Shown: positions 20,976 through 29,337 of the stretch, one piece after another
Numbering within the stretch: the stretch's first letter is position 1
How the letters are laid out: every line of letters begins with the position of its first letter
Source: Mycolicibacterium rhodesiae JS60
Lineage (GTDB): Bacteria; Actinomycetota; Actinomycetes; Mycobacteriales; Mycobacteriaceae
NCBI GenBank assembly: GCA_000230935.2
Contig: AGIQ01000001.1
Coordinates: forward strand, 992,001-1,056,000
Direction of reading: 5' to 3'
DNA: 64,000 nt
Position numbers and translations under genes: made by a program
Notes under the pieces: model-generated
Told to the model about the DNA's origin: nothing
Seen by the model: only the letters and a program-made list of their open reading frames with translations
Database searches by the model: none

Positions 20976-22097
20976 ATGAGTCGCTGCAGAGGATGCCACA
21001 GTTTCACAGTCACGCCCGTGCTGGATCTCGGTCGCGTGCCTGCTCAGGATTTCTTCCCTGCGGCCACCGATCCCGTTGCGCCCGAGGAGTCGTCGCACCC
21101 GTTGACGATGACGCTGTGCGTATCGTGCGGTCTGGCGCAGCTGGCCGACGACGACACCGTGACCGACGAACCCCGCGGCGTCGAACCGCAGGCCCTGCAA
21201 CTTCAGGCCGTCGACGCCGTGAGCAGGGTGGCCGCGGCCGGGCTCTTGCGGGGGTCGACGGTGCGCGAGTTCGGCAGTCCGCACGGTGGCAGCTGGTTGC
21301 CATTGCTCGCCGAGCGCGGATTCGAGGAGGCTGACGTCGCCGACGTCGTTCTCGACAGCTTCGGGTTGATGCACGAGCCGGATCAGCGGGCCGCGTTCGC
21401 GTGCCGTGCCGCCGCGACCGCACAAGATGGTGTGCTGCTCATCCAGTACCACTCACTGGCGACGATCGTCGGCAAGAACCAGTGGAACTCGCTGCGGCAC
21501 GGGCACTATGCCTACTACTCGATGACGGCACTGCTCGGTCTGCTGGATCAGGCCGGGATGAGCGCGGTCGACGCGTGGGAGTTCGACCTGTACGGCGGCA
21601 CGGTACTGGTGGCTGCCAGACACGGCTTTGTGGCGCCGCCCGCCGCCGTGCGTGGCATCCTCGCCGGTGAGTTGGCGATCACAGATGCCGCGGCCGTCGG
21701 CAGGTTGCAGCATGCCGCCCACCACCACCACCGGGCCCTGCGTGACTGGCTCGAACACCAAGCAGCGCAGGGACGGCGGGTCTACGCCTATGGCGCGGCA
21801 TCGCGTGCGGTGGCGCTGTTCGCCCTCGCCGGGGTGACCAGCAGGCTCGTCGCGGCCGTCGCCGATGCATCGCGCGCCAAGCAGGGCCGCCGCATGCCGG
21901 GAACGGATGTCCCGATCATCGCGCCGAGTGAACTTGTTGCCGCGGAACCGGATTGCGTTCTGCTCACGCTGCCGGACCTTCTGGATGAGGTATCGGCCGC
22001 CTACCCCCAGCTCACCGGACGGTGGATCAGTGACGACCGCTTCATGACCGATGAACCAGCCCTGCAGAGTCTTGATCGAGAGGAGAGCCACCTATGA
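20976..22097 (+). CDS. C-methyltransferase-family protein with a degenerate SAM motif
   Basis: The 373-residue product shares the outer domains of the first gene of the locus: N-terminal zinc cysteines (CRGCHSF, CVSCGLAQ) and a C-terminal domain with VYAYGAASRAVAL. The SAM core is altered. Motif I reads VREFGSPHGGSW instead of VEVASNDG, and about 30 residues that normally follow it (the GIEPS region) are missing. It may bind a different cofactor, act as a non-catalytic partner of the first methyltransferase, or be decaying. The chain has no frameshift and is coupled (ATGA) to the first glycosyltransferase gene, which argues for a retained function. Confidence 0.65.
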   Translation: MSRCRGCHSFTVTPVLDLGRVPAQDFFPAATDPVAPEESSHPLTMTLCVSCGLAQLADDDTVTDEPRGVEPQALQLQAVDAVSRVAAAGLLRGSTVREFGSPHGGSWLPLLAERGFEEADVADVVLDSFGLMHEPDQRAAFACRAAATAQDGVLLIQYHSLATIVGKNQWNSLRHGHYAYYSMTALLGLLDQAGMSAVDAWEFDLYGGTVLVAARHGFVAPPAAVRGILAGELAITDAAAVGRLQHAAHHHHRALRDWLEHQAAQGRRVYAYGAASRAVALFALAGVTSRLVAAVADASRAKQGRRMPGTDVPIIAPSELVAAEPDCVLLTLPDLLDEVSAAYPQLTGRWISDDRFMTDEPALQSLDREESHL

Positions 22098-22942
22098 CAA
22101 AGGTCGTCGGGATCTGGGAGGCGATGGCGAACCATACGCATCGTCCGACCATATCTGTCGTCATACCCGCGCTGAACGAGGAGCGCAACCTCGCCTACCT
22201 TGCCTCACGGCTGCCCCACGATGTCGACGAGATCGTATTCGTCGACGGGAATTCGGTGGACCAGACCGCGGCGGTGGCGCGCGAACTCTGGCCAAACGGT
22301 GTGCACCTCAAGCAGACCCGCAAGGGCAAGGGCAACGCGCTGGCATGCGGTTTCGCGGCCGCCTCCGGTGACATCGTCGTCATGATCGACGCCGACGGCA
22401 GCACCGACCCGGCCGAGATCCCCCGTTTCGTCGGCGCGCTGATCTCGGGCAAGGACTTCGCCAAGGGCTCGCGCTTCGTCCAGGGCGGCGGCAGCAGCGA
22501 CATCACCCGCATACGGCGCCTTGGCAACAGGGGGCTCAACACCTTGGTCAACATGCTGTTCGCCACCAAGTACACCGACTTGTGCTACGGGTACAACGCC
22601 TTCTGGCGGGACTGCCTCGAGGTGATGGACCTGCCGGACACGCAGGCGCCGGACGCGCAGTGGGGTGACGGATTCGAGATCGAGTCGCTGATCAATGTGC
22701 GGGTCGCCGCCAGCGGAATGCAGATCGCCGAAGTCAGCAGCTACGAACTCGACCGGATCCACGGCGCCAGCAATCTCAATGCCGTCTCCGATGGGCTGCG
22801 AATACTGAAGACGATCCTCGGAGAATTCCAGCGGGCGCGGCGGCGAGGGTGGAAGCGCGGTGCCCCGACTCCGCGGGCCGGCATCACCGCGGCGTCGCAG
22901 TACCTGCTGGATCAGTCCTTGCCCGACGTACGGCACGCCTGA
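22094..22942 (+). CDS. family 2 glycosyltransferase (dolichol-phosphate-mannose-synthase-like)
   Basis: The 282-residue protein has a GT-A fold with ISVVIPALNEERNL, VDGNSVDQT, KGKGNALACGF and the metal-binding MIDADGSTD. This class uses an NDP-sugar and often a polyprenyl-phosphate acceptor. It lacks membrane helices, so it would work at the cytoplasmic face. It is the first of four GT2 genes in the glycan locus and a good candidate for the priming or first transfer step. Confidence 0.82.
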   Translation: MTKVVGIWEAMANHTHRPTISVVIPALNEERNLAYLASRLPHDVDEIVFVDGNSVDQTAAVARELWPNGVHLKQTRKGKGNALACGFAAASGDIVVMIDADGSTDPAEIPRFVGALISGKDFAKGSRFVQGGGSSDITRIRRLGNRGLNTLVNMLFATKYTDLCYGYNAFWRDCLEVMDLPDTQAPDAQWGDGFEIESLINVRVAASGMQIAEVSSYELDRIHGASNLNAVSDGLRILKTILGEFQRARRRGWKRGAPTPRAGITAASQYLLDQSLPDVRHA

Positions 22943-22956
22943 GGCCGGGCACGACT

Positions 22957-23865
22957 GTGAGCCAGATGATGTCGCCGGAATGCCATACCGAGCCAGGGGC
23001 GGGCTTCAAGCGTCCCAAAGTGTCCCTGTGCATCCCGGCGTTCCAGGCCGGGCCCTTCCTGCGCGACACCCTCGACAGCGTGTTGGCACAGGACTTTCCT
23101 GATCTCGAGATCGTCGTCGTCGACAACAACAGCACCGACGAGACGGCGTTGATCCTCGACCGGATCACCGATCTTCGGGTCAGGGTGGTCCGCAATCGGA
23201 CCACCCTGACCGCCGAGGAGAACCACAACCTCGCGGTGAAACTCAGCCGCGGTGAATTCGTCAAGGTGATCAGCGCCGACGACACCCTCATGAGCAACTG
23301 CGTCGCCGCGCAGGCGGCTGTACTCGAGAACAACCCCGACGTCACCGTCGTCGCCAGCCGAACCGACTTCATCGACGACGCGGGTGCGCTGCTCTTCCCG
23401 GCCAGGGGCCTGCGCGGCATCCTGGGTCGCCAGACCGGCCAACGCGTGATCCGGCAGATCGTCCGGAGCGCGAAGAATCCCGTGGGCGCACCCGTGTCAG
23501 TCATGTTCCGGCGCAGTGATTTCGACCGATGCGGCGGTTTCCGCGGTCCCAACCTGTTCACCCTCGACATGGACCTGTGGACCCGATTGCTGCGCTTCGG
23601 TCACTTCTACGGCATGCCCGAGACGCTGGCTGCCTACCGCATCCGGGGTGGTTCGCTGACCGCGTTGACCTCGGCGCGATCGCAATTGGAACAGCAGGAC
23701 AGGTTCACCCGCCGGCTCATCGACGATCCCCGCTGGGAGATTCCCTACGTCGATCAGCTGGTCGGCAAGCTCAACCGTTACGACGTTCTCCTCAAGCGCG
23801 CGCTGCTGTTCAAGCTGAGCAGCGTGCGCGAGGCCCGGCGACGACAGCGGACCGGGCTGACATGA
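22957..23865 (+). CDS. family 2 glycosyltransferase
   Basis: The 302-residue product shows the GT2 pattern KVSLCIPAFQAGPFL, VVVDNNSTDET, a SADDT metal site and LDMDLWTRLLRFG in the acceptor half. GTG 22957 lies 14 bp past the preceding stop; ATG 22966 or 22969 are alternatives. It overlaps the next GT gene by 4 bp. Probably adds one residue of the repeat unit at the cytoplasmic membrane face. Confidence 0.82.
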   Translation: MSQMMSPECHTEPGAGFKRPKVSLCIPAFQAGPFLRDTLDSVLAQDFPDLEIVVVDNNSTDETALILDRITDLRVRVVRNRTTLTAEENHNLAVKLSRGEFVKVISADDTLMSNCVAAQAAVLENNPDVTVVASRTDFIDDAGALLFPARGLRGILGRQTGQRVIRQIVRSAKNPVGAPVSVMFRRSDFDRCGGFRGPNLFTLDMDLWTRLLRFGHFYGMPETLAAYRIRGGSLTALTSARSQLEQQDRFTRRLIDDPRWEIPYVDQLVGKLNRYDVLLKRALLFKLSSVREARRRQRTGLT

Positions 23866-24800
23866 CGCCCGAGATGAGTGTGGTCATCTGCGCTTACACC
23901 ACCGAGCGTTGGGAACGACTGCGTCAGGCCGTGGAGTCGGTGCTGACCGGCAGCGGCGAGCCGGTGGACCTGATCGTGGTCATCGACCATTGCGATGAAC
24001 TCCTGGACTCGGCCAAGCACCTCTACGGTCCCGATCGACGGGTTCGGGTGATACCGAACACCGAAGCCCGGGGATTATCGGGGGCACGCAACACCGGTGT
24101 TCGCGCCGCGCGCGGCGAGGTCGTGGCGTTCCTCGACGACGACGCGGTGGCGCAGCCCGGCTGGGCTGACGATCTGCGCAACCACTATTGCGACATGACC
24201 GTCGCGGGGGTCGGCGGGTATGCGAGCCCGGTGTGGCCCGGCGCCCGGCCCGCGTGGATGCCTGCCGAATTCGACTGGGTGGTCGGCTGCAGCTACATCG
24301 GTCAGCCGAAACAACTGGCCCAGGTGCGCAATCCGATCGGGTGCAATATGTCGCTGCGGCGCTCGGCCTTCCTCCGGGCCGGCGGATTCCGATCCGAAGT
24401 GGGCCGGGTGGGCGCCACCCCGGTCGGCTGCGAGGAAACCGAGTTGTTCATCCGGATCCGCGCCGACGAAGCCGCCAACCAGGTGTTGTTCGATCCGGAC
24501 ATTCGGGTCGAACACCATGTGACGCAAGACCGGGCGACGCTTCGCTACTTCGTGCGCAGGTGTTACCACGAAGGCCTGTCGAAGGCCGTGGTCACTGAAC
24601 TCGCCGGTGCGGCAGATGGATTGAGCAGTGAGCGCTCATACGTGAGCCGTGTTCTCCCGAGGGGCGTGGCACGGGAATTGATGTCGATGACACCCCACGG
24701 GCTGGCCCGGGCGTCGGCGATCTGCCTGGGTCTGGCAGCCACCGCCGCGGGCTTCGCTCGGGCGAAGGCCGCCCGCCTGCTGTCGAGGGGGGCAGCGTGA
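23862..24800 (+). CDS. family 2 glycosyltransferase
   Basis: The 312-residue product has SVVICAYTTERWERL, GLSGARNTGV, AFLDDDAV (metal site), IGCNMSLRR and GCEETEL. This is the typical order of actinobacterial rhamnosyl- or galactosyl-type GT2 enzymes. A basic and hydrophobic C-terminus (about 290-312) may touch the membrane. Start and stop overlap both neighbours by 4 bp, so it is translated as part of the same operon. Confidence 0.83.
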   Translation: MTPEMSVVICAYTTERWERLRQAVESVLTGSGEPVDLIVVIDHCDELLDSAKHLYGPDRRVRVIPNTEARGLSGARNTGVRAARGEVVAFLDDDAVAQPGWADDLRNHYCDMTVAGVGGYASPVWPGARPAWMPAEFDWVVGCSYIGQPKQLAQVRNPIGCNMSLRRSAFLRAGGFRSEVGRVGATPVGCEETELFIRIRADEAANQVLFDPDIRVEHHVTQDRATLRYFVRRCYHEGLSKAVVTELAGAADGLSSERSYVSRVLPRGVARELMSMTPHGLARASAICLGLAATAAGFARAKAARLLSRGAA

Positions 24801-26101
24801 GCCCGCACGATTCGGCCTGCCTGACGTTGGCACCTGTGCTGCCCAATCCGGCGCGGCCGAGTTGGAGCGGGGCGATCTGGATCGGTGAGGTGTGGCTCGA
24901 CGCAGTCGATTCCACCGACCGGGCGAGCGTGAGTTCCGGGCGGCCGCCGATCTGCCGGCTGCAGAACGCCGAGGGATTCTCCCGGGCACGGTTGCTCGTC
25001 CGAGATCGGGAGCGGGCGGTCGGATTCGTCGATGTGGACGTCACCGACGGTGAGGTCGACTTCTCCGATCTACGTGATCAGGTTGGTGCGCAACGGCATT
25101 CACCAATCCGCTTGCGGTGCGCTGACAGCCGCGACGGTTCGGGCGAAGCTGGACACGTCACCGTGGTGGTGTGCACCCGGGATCGGACCGACCTGCTCAA
25201 GTCGGCGTTGGAGTCGATCCTTGCCGCGACCTACCCCGACTTCGGGGTGCTGGTCGTCGACAACGCCCCACGCACCGATGCCACCCGTGACTACGTGAAA
25301 AGTCTTGGCGACCCCCGAGTGCGGTTGATCACCGAGCCGATGCCCGGGCTGTCGCGGGCGCGGAACACCGGCTTGCTGGCGGCCACCGGCAACATCGTCG
25401 CCTTCGTCGACGACGACGTCGTCGTCGACCGGGACTGGTTGGGCATTCTGGTGCGAGGCTTCGGCTACGGCGACTCGGTGGGATGCGTGTCCGGGATGGT
25501 GCCCGCCGGAGAGTTGCGCACGCCCGCACAGGCGTATTTCGAGAACCGGGCCGGGTGGTGTGAATCCGCGGACGTGCGCATGTTCGAGTGGTCGGCGGCG
25601 CCGCGGGACGTTCCGCTGTTCCCCTTCGAGGTTCGGCACTACGGAACCGGCGCCAACTTCGCCGTCGACCGCCGGGTGGTGTTGCGCCTCGGCGGTTTCG
25701 ACGAACGCCTCGGGGCCGGAACCCCGGTGAGCGGTGGGGAGGACATCGACATGTTCTTCCGCATCCTGCGATCCGGGCGGCAGTTGGTCCGGGAACCGGC
25801 GGCGATCGCCTGGCATCGGCACCGGGCGACCACTGACGACCTTCGTGCCCAGACCCGCGGCTACGGATTGGGTTTGGGGGCGTGGCTGGCCAAGCTCGCA
25901 TCCGATCCGGCGATGGCGCTGCTCGCGCTCAAGACTGTCGTGCGGCGCAGCGCTGCATTGGTCCGTCATCTGCGGTCCACCGCGCGAAAGGCGACGCCGA
26001 CGACAACGGTGGGAGCTGACCTGCCACCCGATATCGGCAGCGGGACATGGCGATTCATCGCGGCAGGCGCTTGGGTGTACCTCGTCGCGCGGGCACGCTG
26101 A
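24797..26101 (+). CDS. family 2 glycosyltransferase with an extra N-terminal domain
   Basis: The 434-residue protein has about 115 residues of N-terminal sequence (including ICRLQNAEGFSRARLLVRD and RAVGFVDVDV) ahead of the GT2 core, which runs VTVVVCTRDRTDL, GLSRARNTGLL, AFVDDDVVVD, GTGANFAVDRR and SGGEDIDMFF. The N-terminal part looks like a small beta-rich accessory domain seen in other actinobacterial GT2 proteins, with unknown role. The GTG start overlaps the previous gene by 4 bp and its TGA shares one base with the flippase ATG. Confidence 0.82.
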   Translation: MSPHDSACLTLAPVLPNPARPSWSGAIWIGEVWLDAVDSTDRASVSSGRPPICRLQNAEGFSRARLLVRDRERAVGFVDVDVTDGEVDFSDLRDQVGAQRHSPIRLRCADSRDGSGEAGHVTVVVCTRDRTDLLKSALESILAATYPDFGVLVVDNAPRTDATRDYVKSLGDPRVRLITEPMPGLSRARNTGLLAATGNIVAFVDDDVVVDRDWLGILVRGFGYGDSVGCVSGMVPAGELRTPAQAYFENRAGWCESADVRMFEWSAAPRDVPLFPFEVRHYGTGANFAVDRRVVLRLGGFDERLGAGTPVSGGEDIDMFFRILRSGRQLVREPAAIAWHRHRATTDDLRAQTRGYGLGLGAWLAKLASDPAMALLALKTVVRRSAALVRHLRSTARKATPTTTVGADLPPDIGSGTWRFIAAGAWVYLVARAR

Positions 26102-27369
26102 TGGTCACCACGGACGTACCGCCGCCGACCGTGGGCCGCAACATGACGGTGAACTCGATTTCGCTGATCGCGTCGAGCCTGCTCACCGGAATCCTCGGTC
26201 TGGTCTTCTGGGGCGCGGCCGGACGCTTGTATCCCGCAGAAGAAGTCGGTGTGGCGGCCGCCCTGATCACCTCGGCGCTGATGTTGTCCATGTTGTCGAT
26301 GCTGAGTATCGACACGATCTACGAACGCTTCCTGCCGCTGGCCGGTAACCGGGCCGGCTCGCTCATCAAGCGCGGATACGTGACGGTCGCGGGCGCCGCG
26401 CTGCTGGCCGGTTGGGCGCTGGTGGCTCTCGGGCCGCGCGACGAGCTGTTCACGTCGCGGTGGGCGATGGTGTGTTACCCGCTGCTGGTGATGGTGCTCG
26501 CGGTGTTCACCTTGTTGGACAAGACCGCGGTTGGTCTCGGGGTGACGAAGTGGTCGGCGGTGAAGAACCTCGTTCACGCGATCGTTAAGCTCGCCGTCCT
26601 GTTTGCTCTGGTGTGGACCGGCAGCGGTGCATCGATCGTGCTGGCCTGGGGCGCGACGGCGGCCGCCGGCACACTATTGGTGCTGGCGGCGATGCGGCGG
26701 CGGTGGAACACACATGCCCAGTTCCGTCAGCCGTCCGAACTCCCGGCCCGCACACAGCTGTTGTCGTATGTCGGATCCTCTTTCGGAATCACGACATTGT
26801 GGATCATCGGGCCCCTGATCGTGCCGCTGGTCGTGGTGAGCCGGTTCGGTGCCGTGGCCAATGCGCACTTCGCGGTGACGTGGGCGATCATCAACGCCCT
26901 GTATTTCGCGGTGCACCTGGTGATGAGCCCGTTCGTCGCGGAGGTCGCCGCACATCCCGACAAGGTGGCGGCACTATCCACCCGGATGGTCCAGATGATG
27001 GCGGTGGTGTCGGTCGTCGGCTCGCTCGGGCTGGTCCTGGTCGGCCCGTACGTGTTGGACCTCATCGGTCCCGACTACCGGGCACAGGGAGAAGGGCTAC
27101 TGGTGCTGGCGGCGGTGTTCGTACCGTTGTCGGCGGTGAGTGCGATCTACGAGGGGTTCGCCCGAGTCCGCCGCAAACTCACCCTCATGGTCGTCATGCG
27201 CTGTGTCTCAACGGCCATCGTGGTCGTCGGCACACTGATGATCACCACCCGTAGCGGCGTGATCGGTGTCGGCTGGGCATACCTTGTGGCCGAAGCGATT
27301 CCGGCGGCGATCCTGCTGCCGCTGGTGATTCGCTGGTTGCGCAGCGTGCGGACGGCCGGCGCAGCCTAG
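26101..27369 (+). CDS. Wzx-like polysaccharide flippase (MOP superfamily)
   Basis: The 422-residue protein has about a dozen hydrophobic segments, beginning NMTVNSISLIASSLLTGILG after a short cytoplasmic N-terminus. Features such as GAAGRLYPAEEVGVAAAL and LLDKTAVGLG are typical of the polysaccharide biosynthesis/MATE-like export family. It would flip a polyprenyl-linked oligosaccharide made by the four upstream GTs to the outer membrane face. ATG 26101 shares a base with the preceding stop (TGATG). Its end overlaps the end of the convergent GH16 gene by 4 bp. Confidence 0.85.
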   Translation: MVTTDVPPPTVGRNMTVNSISLIASSLLTGILGLVFWGAAGRLYPAEEVGVAAALITSALMLSMLSMLSIDTIYERFLPLAGNRAGSLIKRGYVTVAGAALLAGWALVALGPRDELFTSRWAMVCYPLLVMVLAVFTLLDKTAVGLGVTKWSAVKNLVHAIVKLAVLFALVWTGSGASIVLAWGATAAAGTLLVLAAMRRRWNTHAQFRQPSELPARTQLLSYVGSSFGITTLWIIGPLIVPLVVVSRFGAVANAHFAVTWAIINALYFAVHLVMSPFVAEVAAHPDKVAALSTRMVQMMAVVSVVGSLGLVLVGPYVLDLIGPDYRAQGEGLLVLAAVFVPLSAVSAIYEGFARVRRKLTLMVVMRCVSTAIVVVGTLMITTRSGVIGVGWAYLVAEAIPAAILLPLVIRWLRSVRTAGAA

Positions 27370-28139
27370 GCCGAGTACTGGCGCACCCAGTCGACCGACA
27401 TGGCCGCACCGCTGTTCAGGTCGCCGCCGAAGTTGTCGAGCTGGATGCACAAGTGCATCGGGCCCGGTGGAAGGTGCGCCGGATCGGTTGCCTGCCACCA
27501 CTGGACACCGTCGACGAACACCGCGACGCGCTGGGGCGTCCATTCCACCGCCCAGCTGTGCCACTGTGTCGCATCGATCTGCACGGCACCCGACTCGCGC
27601 TCGTCGTTCGGGCCGTAGTGCAGCCAGCCCTCGACCGATTGCCGGGTGGGGTCGGCGATCTCCATGAAATCGATTTCACCGCCGACAGGCCAATTCTCGG
27701 CGTCCGGCCACAACAGCAGCAGCGAGTGGTACCCCGGTGCCGACGGCGACGATTTGACGCAGGCCTCCCAGCGGCCGTGGAGTTGTCCGGGCAACAAGGC
27801 CATCCCGCCCGAGTTGCCTTGGGGATCACCGGTGATCGTCAACGTTCCGTTGGCTGCCGATATCGCCGACGGGGTACGCCGGCCGTTGCTGTCATGGCCG
27901 GGACCGTCGTAGACCGACCATTGGCGCAGCAATGCGGGGTCGGTGAAGTCGTCGGCACGATTCGGTGTGCCCCAGCCCAGTGTCGCGGCAGCGGTGTTCG
28001 GGCAATTGCCGTTGCCGGACTGGGCGCCGGCGACCGGGCGCAGGAGCGCGGCGGATCCGACCGCGAGTGCGAGGGTGCCTGCCGCGACGCTGGTCAGTGA
28101 GATCATCACGCGAGCGGCCCGCGCGAGGGGGACTGACAT
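27366..28139 (-). CDS. secreted glycoside hydrolase family 16 protein
   Basis: The 257-residue product has a signal peptide (hydrophobic about 11-36, AGA cleavage region) and a GH16 jelly roll. The catalytic motif GGEIDFME at 153-160 gives Glu155 as nucleophile, Asp157 and Glu160 as acid/base. Surrounding HGRWEACVKSS, LLLWPDAENWP and SWAVEWTPQRVAVFVDG are typical of GH16. Family members are endo-beta-glucanases, galactanases or transglycosylases. Placed directly against the flippase gene, it probably cuts or remodels the exported glycan of this locus. Confidence 0.87.
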   Translation of the reverse strand: MSVPLARAARVMISLTSVAAGTLALAVGSAALLRPVAGAQSGNGNCPNTAAATLGWGTPNRADDFTDPALLRQWSVYDGPGHDSNGRRTPSAISAANGTLTITGDPQGNSGGMALLPGQLHGRWEACVKSSPSAPGYHSLLLLWPDAENWPVGGEIDFMEIADPTRQSVEGWLHYGPNDERESGAVQIDATQWHSWAVEWTPQRVAVFVDGVQWWQATDPAHLPPGPMHLCIQLDNFGGDLNSGAAMSVDWVRQYSA

Positions 28140-28182
28140 GAGCTCCCTATGAATCGGCCGACCCGGGTAGCCGCCAGTCTAC

Positions 28183-28353
28183 CTAGCCGTCGGGCCCACC
28201 ACGCCCCTGAAGTGAGGTGACCCAGTCCACGAGCGCGCTGGCCGGGCCTGGGCCCCGGAAGCGGTTGCAATCGCACAACGCGCAGTCCGTTCCGCGTCGG
28301 TGATGCTCGTGCGCGGGACGGTCGTGTCCACACTTACACAGCCGATTTCGCAT
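28183..28353 (-). CDS. small Cys/His-rich putative zinc-binding protein
   Basis: This 56-residue frame begins MRNRLCKCGHDRPAHEHH and continues with GTDCALCDCNRF, giving a Cys-x-Cys-Gly-His / Cys-x2-Cys-x-Cys pattern suitable for one or two metal sites. The arrangement recurs in small actinobacterial proteins that I recognise only as uncharacterised. An in-frame upstream extension to 28395 is possible. It lies 43 bp upstream of the GH16 gene on the same strand. Function unknown. Confidence 0.5.
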   Translation of the reverse strand: MRNRLCKCGHDRPAHEHHRRGTDCALCDCNRFRGPGPASALVDWVTSLQGRGGPDG

Positions 28354-28647
28354 CAGTCCCGAACCATACGCCGCCGGTAGCGGCACTTCCCTCATTGAAC
28401 GCGGTGGTGGCGGCGTTTCGGGCCGATTTTTGACCCCGGCGTAACGGAGGCACCCTGGGCAATGGGTGTATCACCTTGTTGCTGCGAAGGATTCGCACGC
28501 GCGGATATCGCTGGAGATCAGCGGTTTGTTTCCGAGTTCAACTGTTACCAAAGTGATAGATGTGCTGGATAGGAATAGTGATTGACCTGAGCCTAGTGTG
28601 ATTCCACTCACTCACCTCGAGGGCGCCTACAACGCGATGGGGCCACG
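28354..28647. other. 294-bp intergenic region between divergent genes in the GH16 pair
   Basis: No gene is supported here. The part near 28530-28620 is AT-richer and probably carries the promoter of the plus-strand GH16 gene, including a CRP-like palindrome listed separately. Confidence 0.4.
28597..28612 (+). promoter_or_regulatory. CRP-like site upstream of the second GH16 gene
   Basis: TGTGA-TTCCAC-TCACT differs from the mycobacterial CRP consensus TGTGA-N6-TCACA at only the last base. It lies 36 bp before ATG 28648. Such a site would link expression to cAMP and carbon status, but single matches of this kind also occur by chance. Confidence 0.35.
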
Positions 28648-29296
28648 ATGTTCCGTTTGTGCTCGGCGATCGTCGTGGTCGCGGCCGTGCTGGCGCCGCC
28701 TGCCGGTGCGGCCGCCGGACCCGCAGACCTTCACCGACACCTATCAACATCGGCCCTATCGTTCCGATCAGGTTCTCAGCGTTTCGGGCGGCACCCTGGA
28801 TTACTACCTGCACAACGTCAACGGTCAACCCGCGGGCGCGAATCCGTCCCCGATCCTGCCCAACGGCACCCAGTATCAGACCTACGGGCGCTACTCGGTG
28901 CGGCTCAAGGCCGACACGTCCGCGCTGAGCGGCTACCACATCGCGTTCCTGTTGTGGCCGCAGTCCGAACTGTGGCCCAACGACGGAGAAGTGGACTTCC
29001 CGGAGGGCGCATTGTCGTCGACGTCGAAGGCGTTCGCCCACTACGCCCGCGCAACCGGCGGCCAGGACGGCGCCGACACCGGCAAGACGTTCACCGACTG
29101 GCACGTCTACACCGTCGAATGGCTGCCCGCCCACGTCAAGTTCTACCTGGACGACAATTTGGTGCTCGACAGCACCAAGTACGTGCCCAGCAAGCCCATG
29201 CGCTGGCAACTGCAGGTCGAGACAGACGGCAATGGGACCAACGGCGGCCACGTGCTGGTCGACTGGGTTTCCATCTGGTCCTACGCGGGCACCTGA
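28648..29296 (+). pseudogene. second GH16 protein, frameshifted between signal peptide and catalytic domain
   Basis: A clear signal peptide starts at ATG 28648 (MFRLCSAIVVVAAVLAPP, ending AGAAAG). The GH16 domain follows in a different frame (QTFTDTYQHRPYRSD onward), with catalytic NDGEVDFPEG (Glu-x-Asp-x2-Glu), SGYHIAFLLWPQSE and WHVYTVEWLPAHVKFY, ending at 29296. The switch falls between about 28700 and 28745 and equals one extra base or two missing bases. Either the gene is inactivated or the sequence has an indel in this GC-rich stretch. Without the shift it would be a secreted glycanase of about 215 residues. It resembles but does not duplicate the other GH16 gene of the locus. Confidence 0.7.
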
Positions 29297-29325
29297 TGCC
29301 CGCGCGAGCGATGCCAGCTAATCGG

Positions 29326-29331
29326 TAGGCT
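29326..29331 (+). promoter_or_regulatory. leaderless-type -10 hexamer (TAGGCT) of the Wzy-like gene
   Basis: TAGGCT ends 6 bp before the GTG at 29338, the spacing at which transcription begins at the start codon itself. The identical hexamer and spacing occur before tmk. Confidence 0.45.
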
Positions 29332-29337
29332 GAGTCG

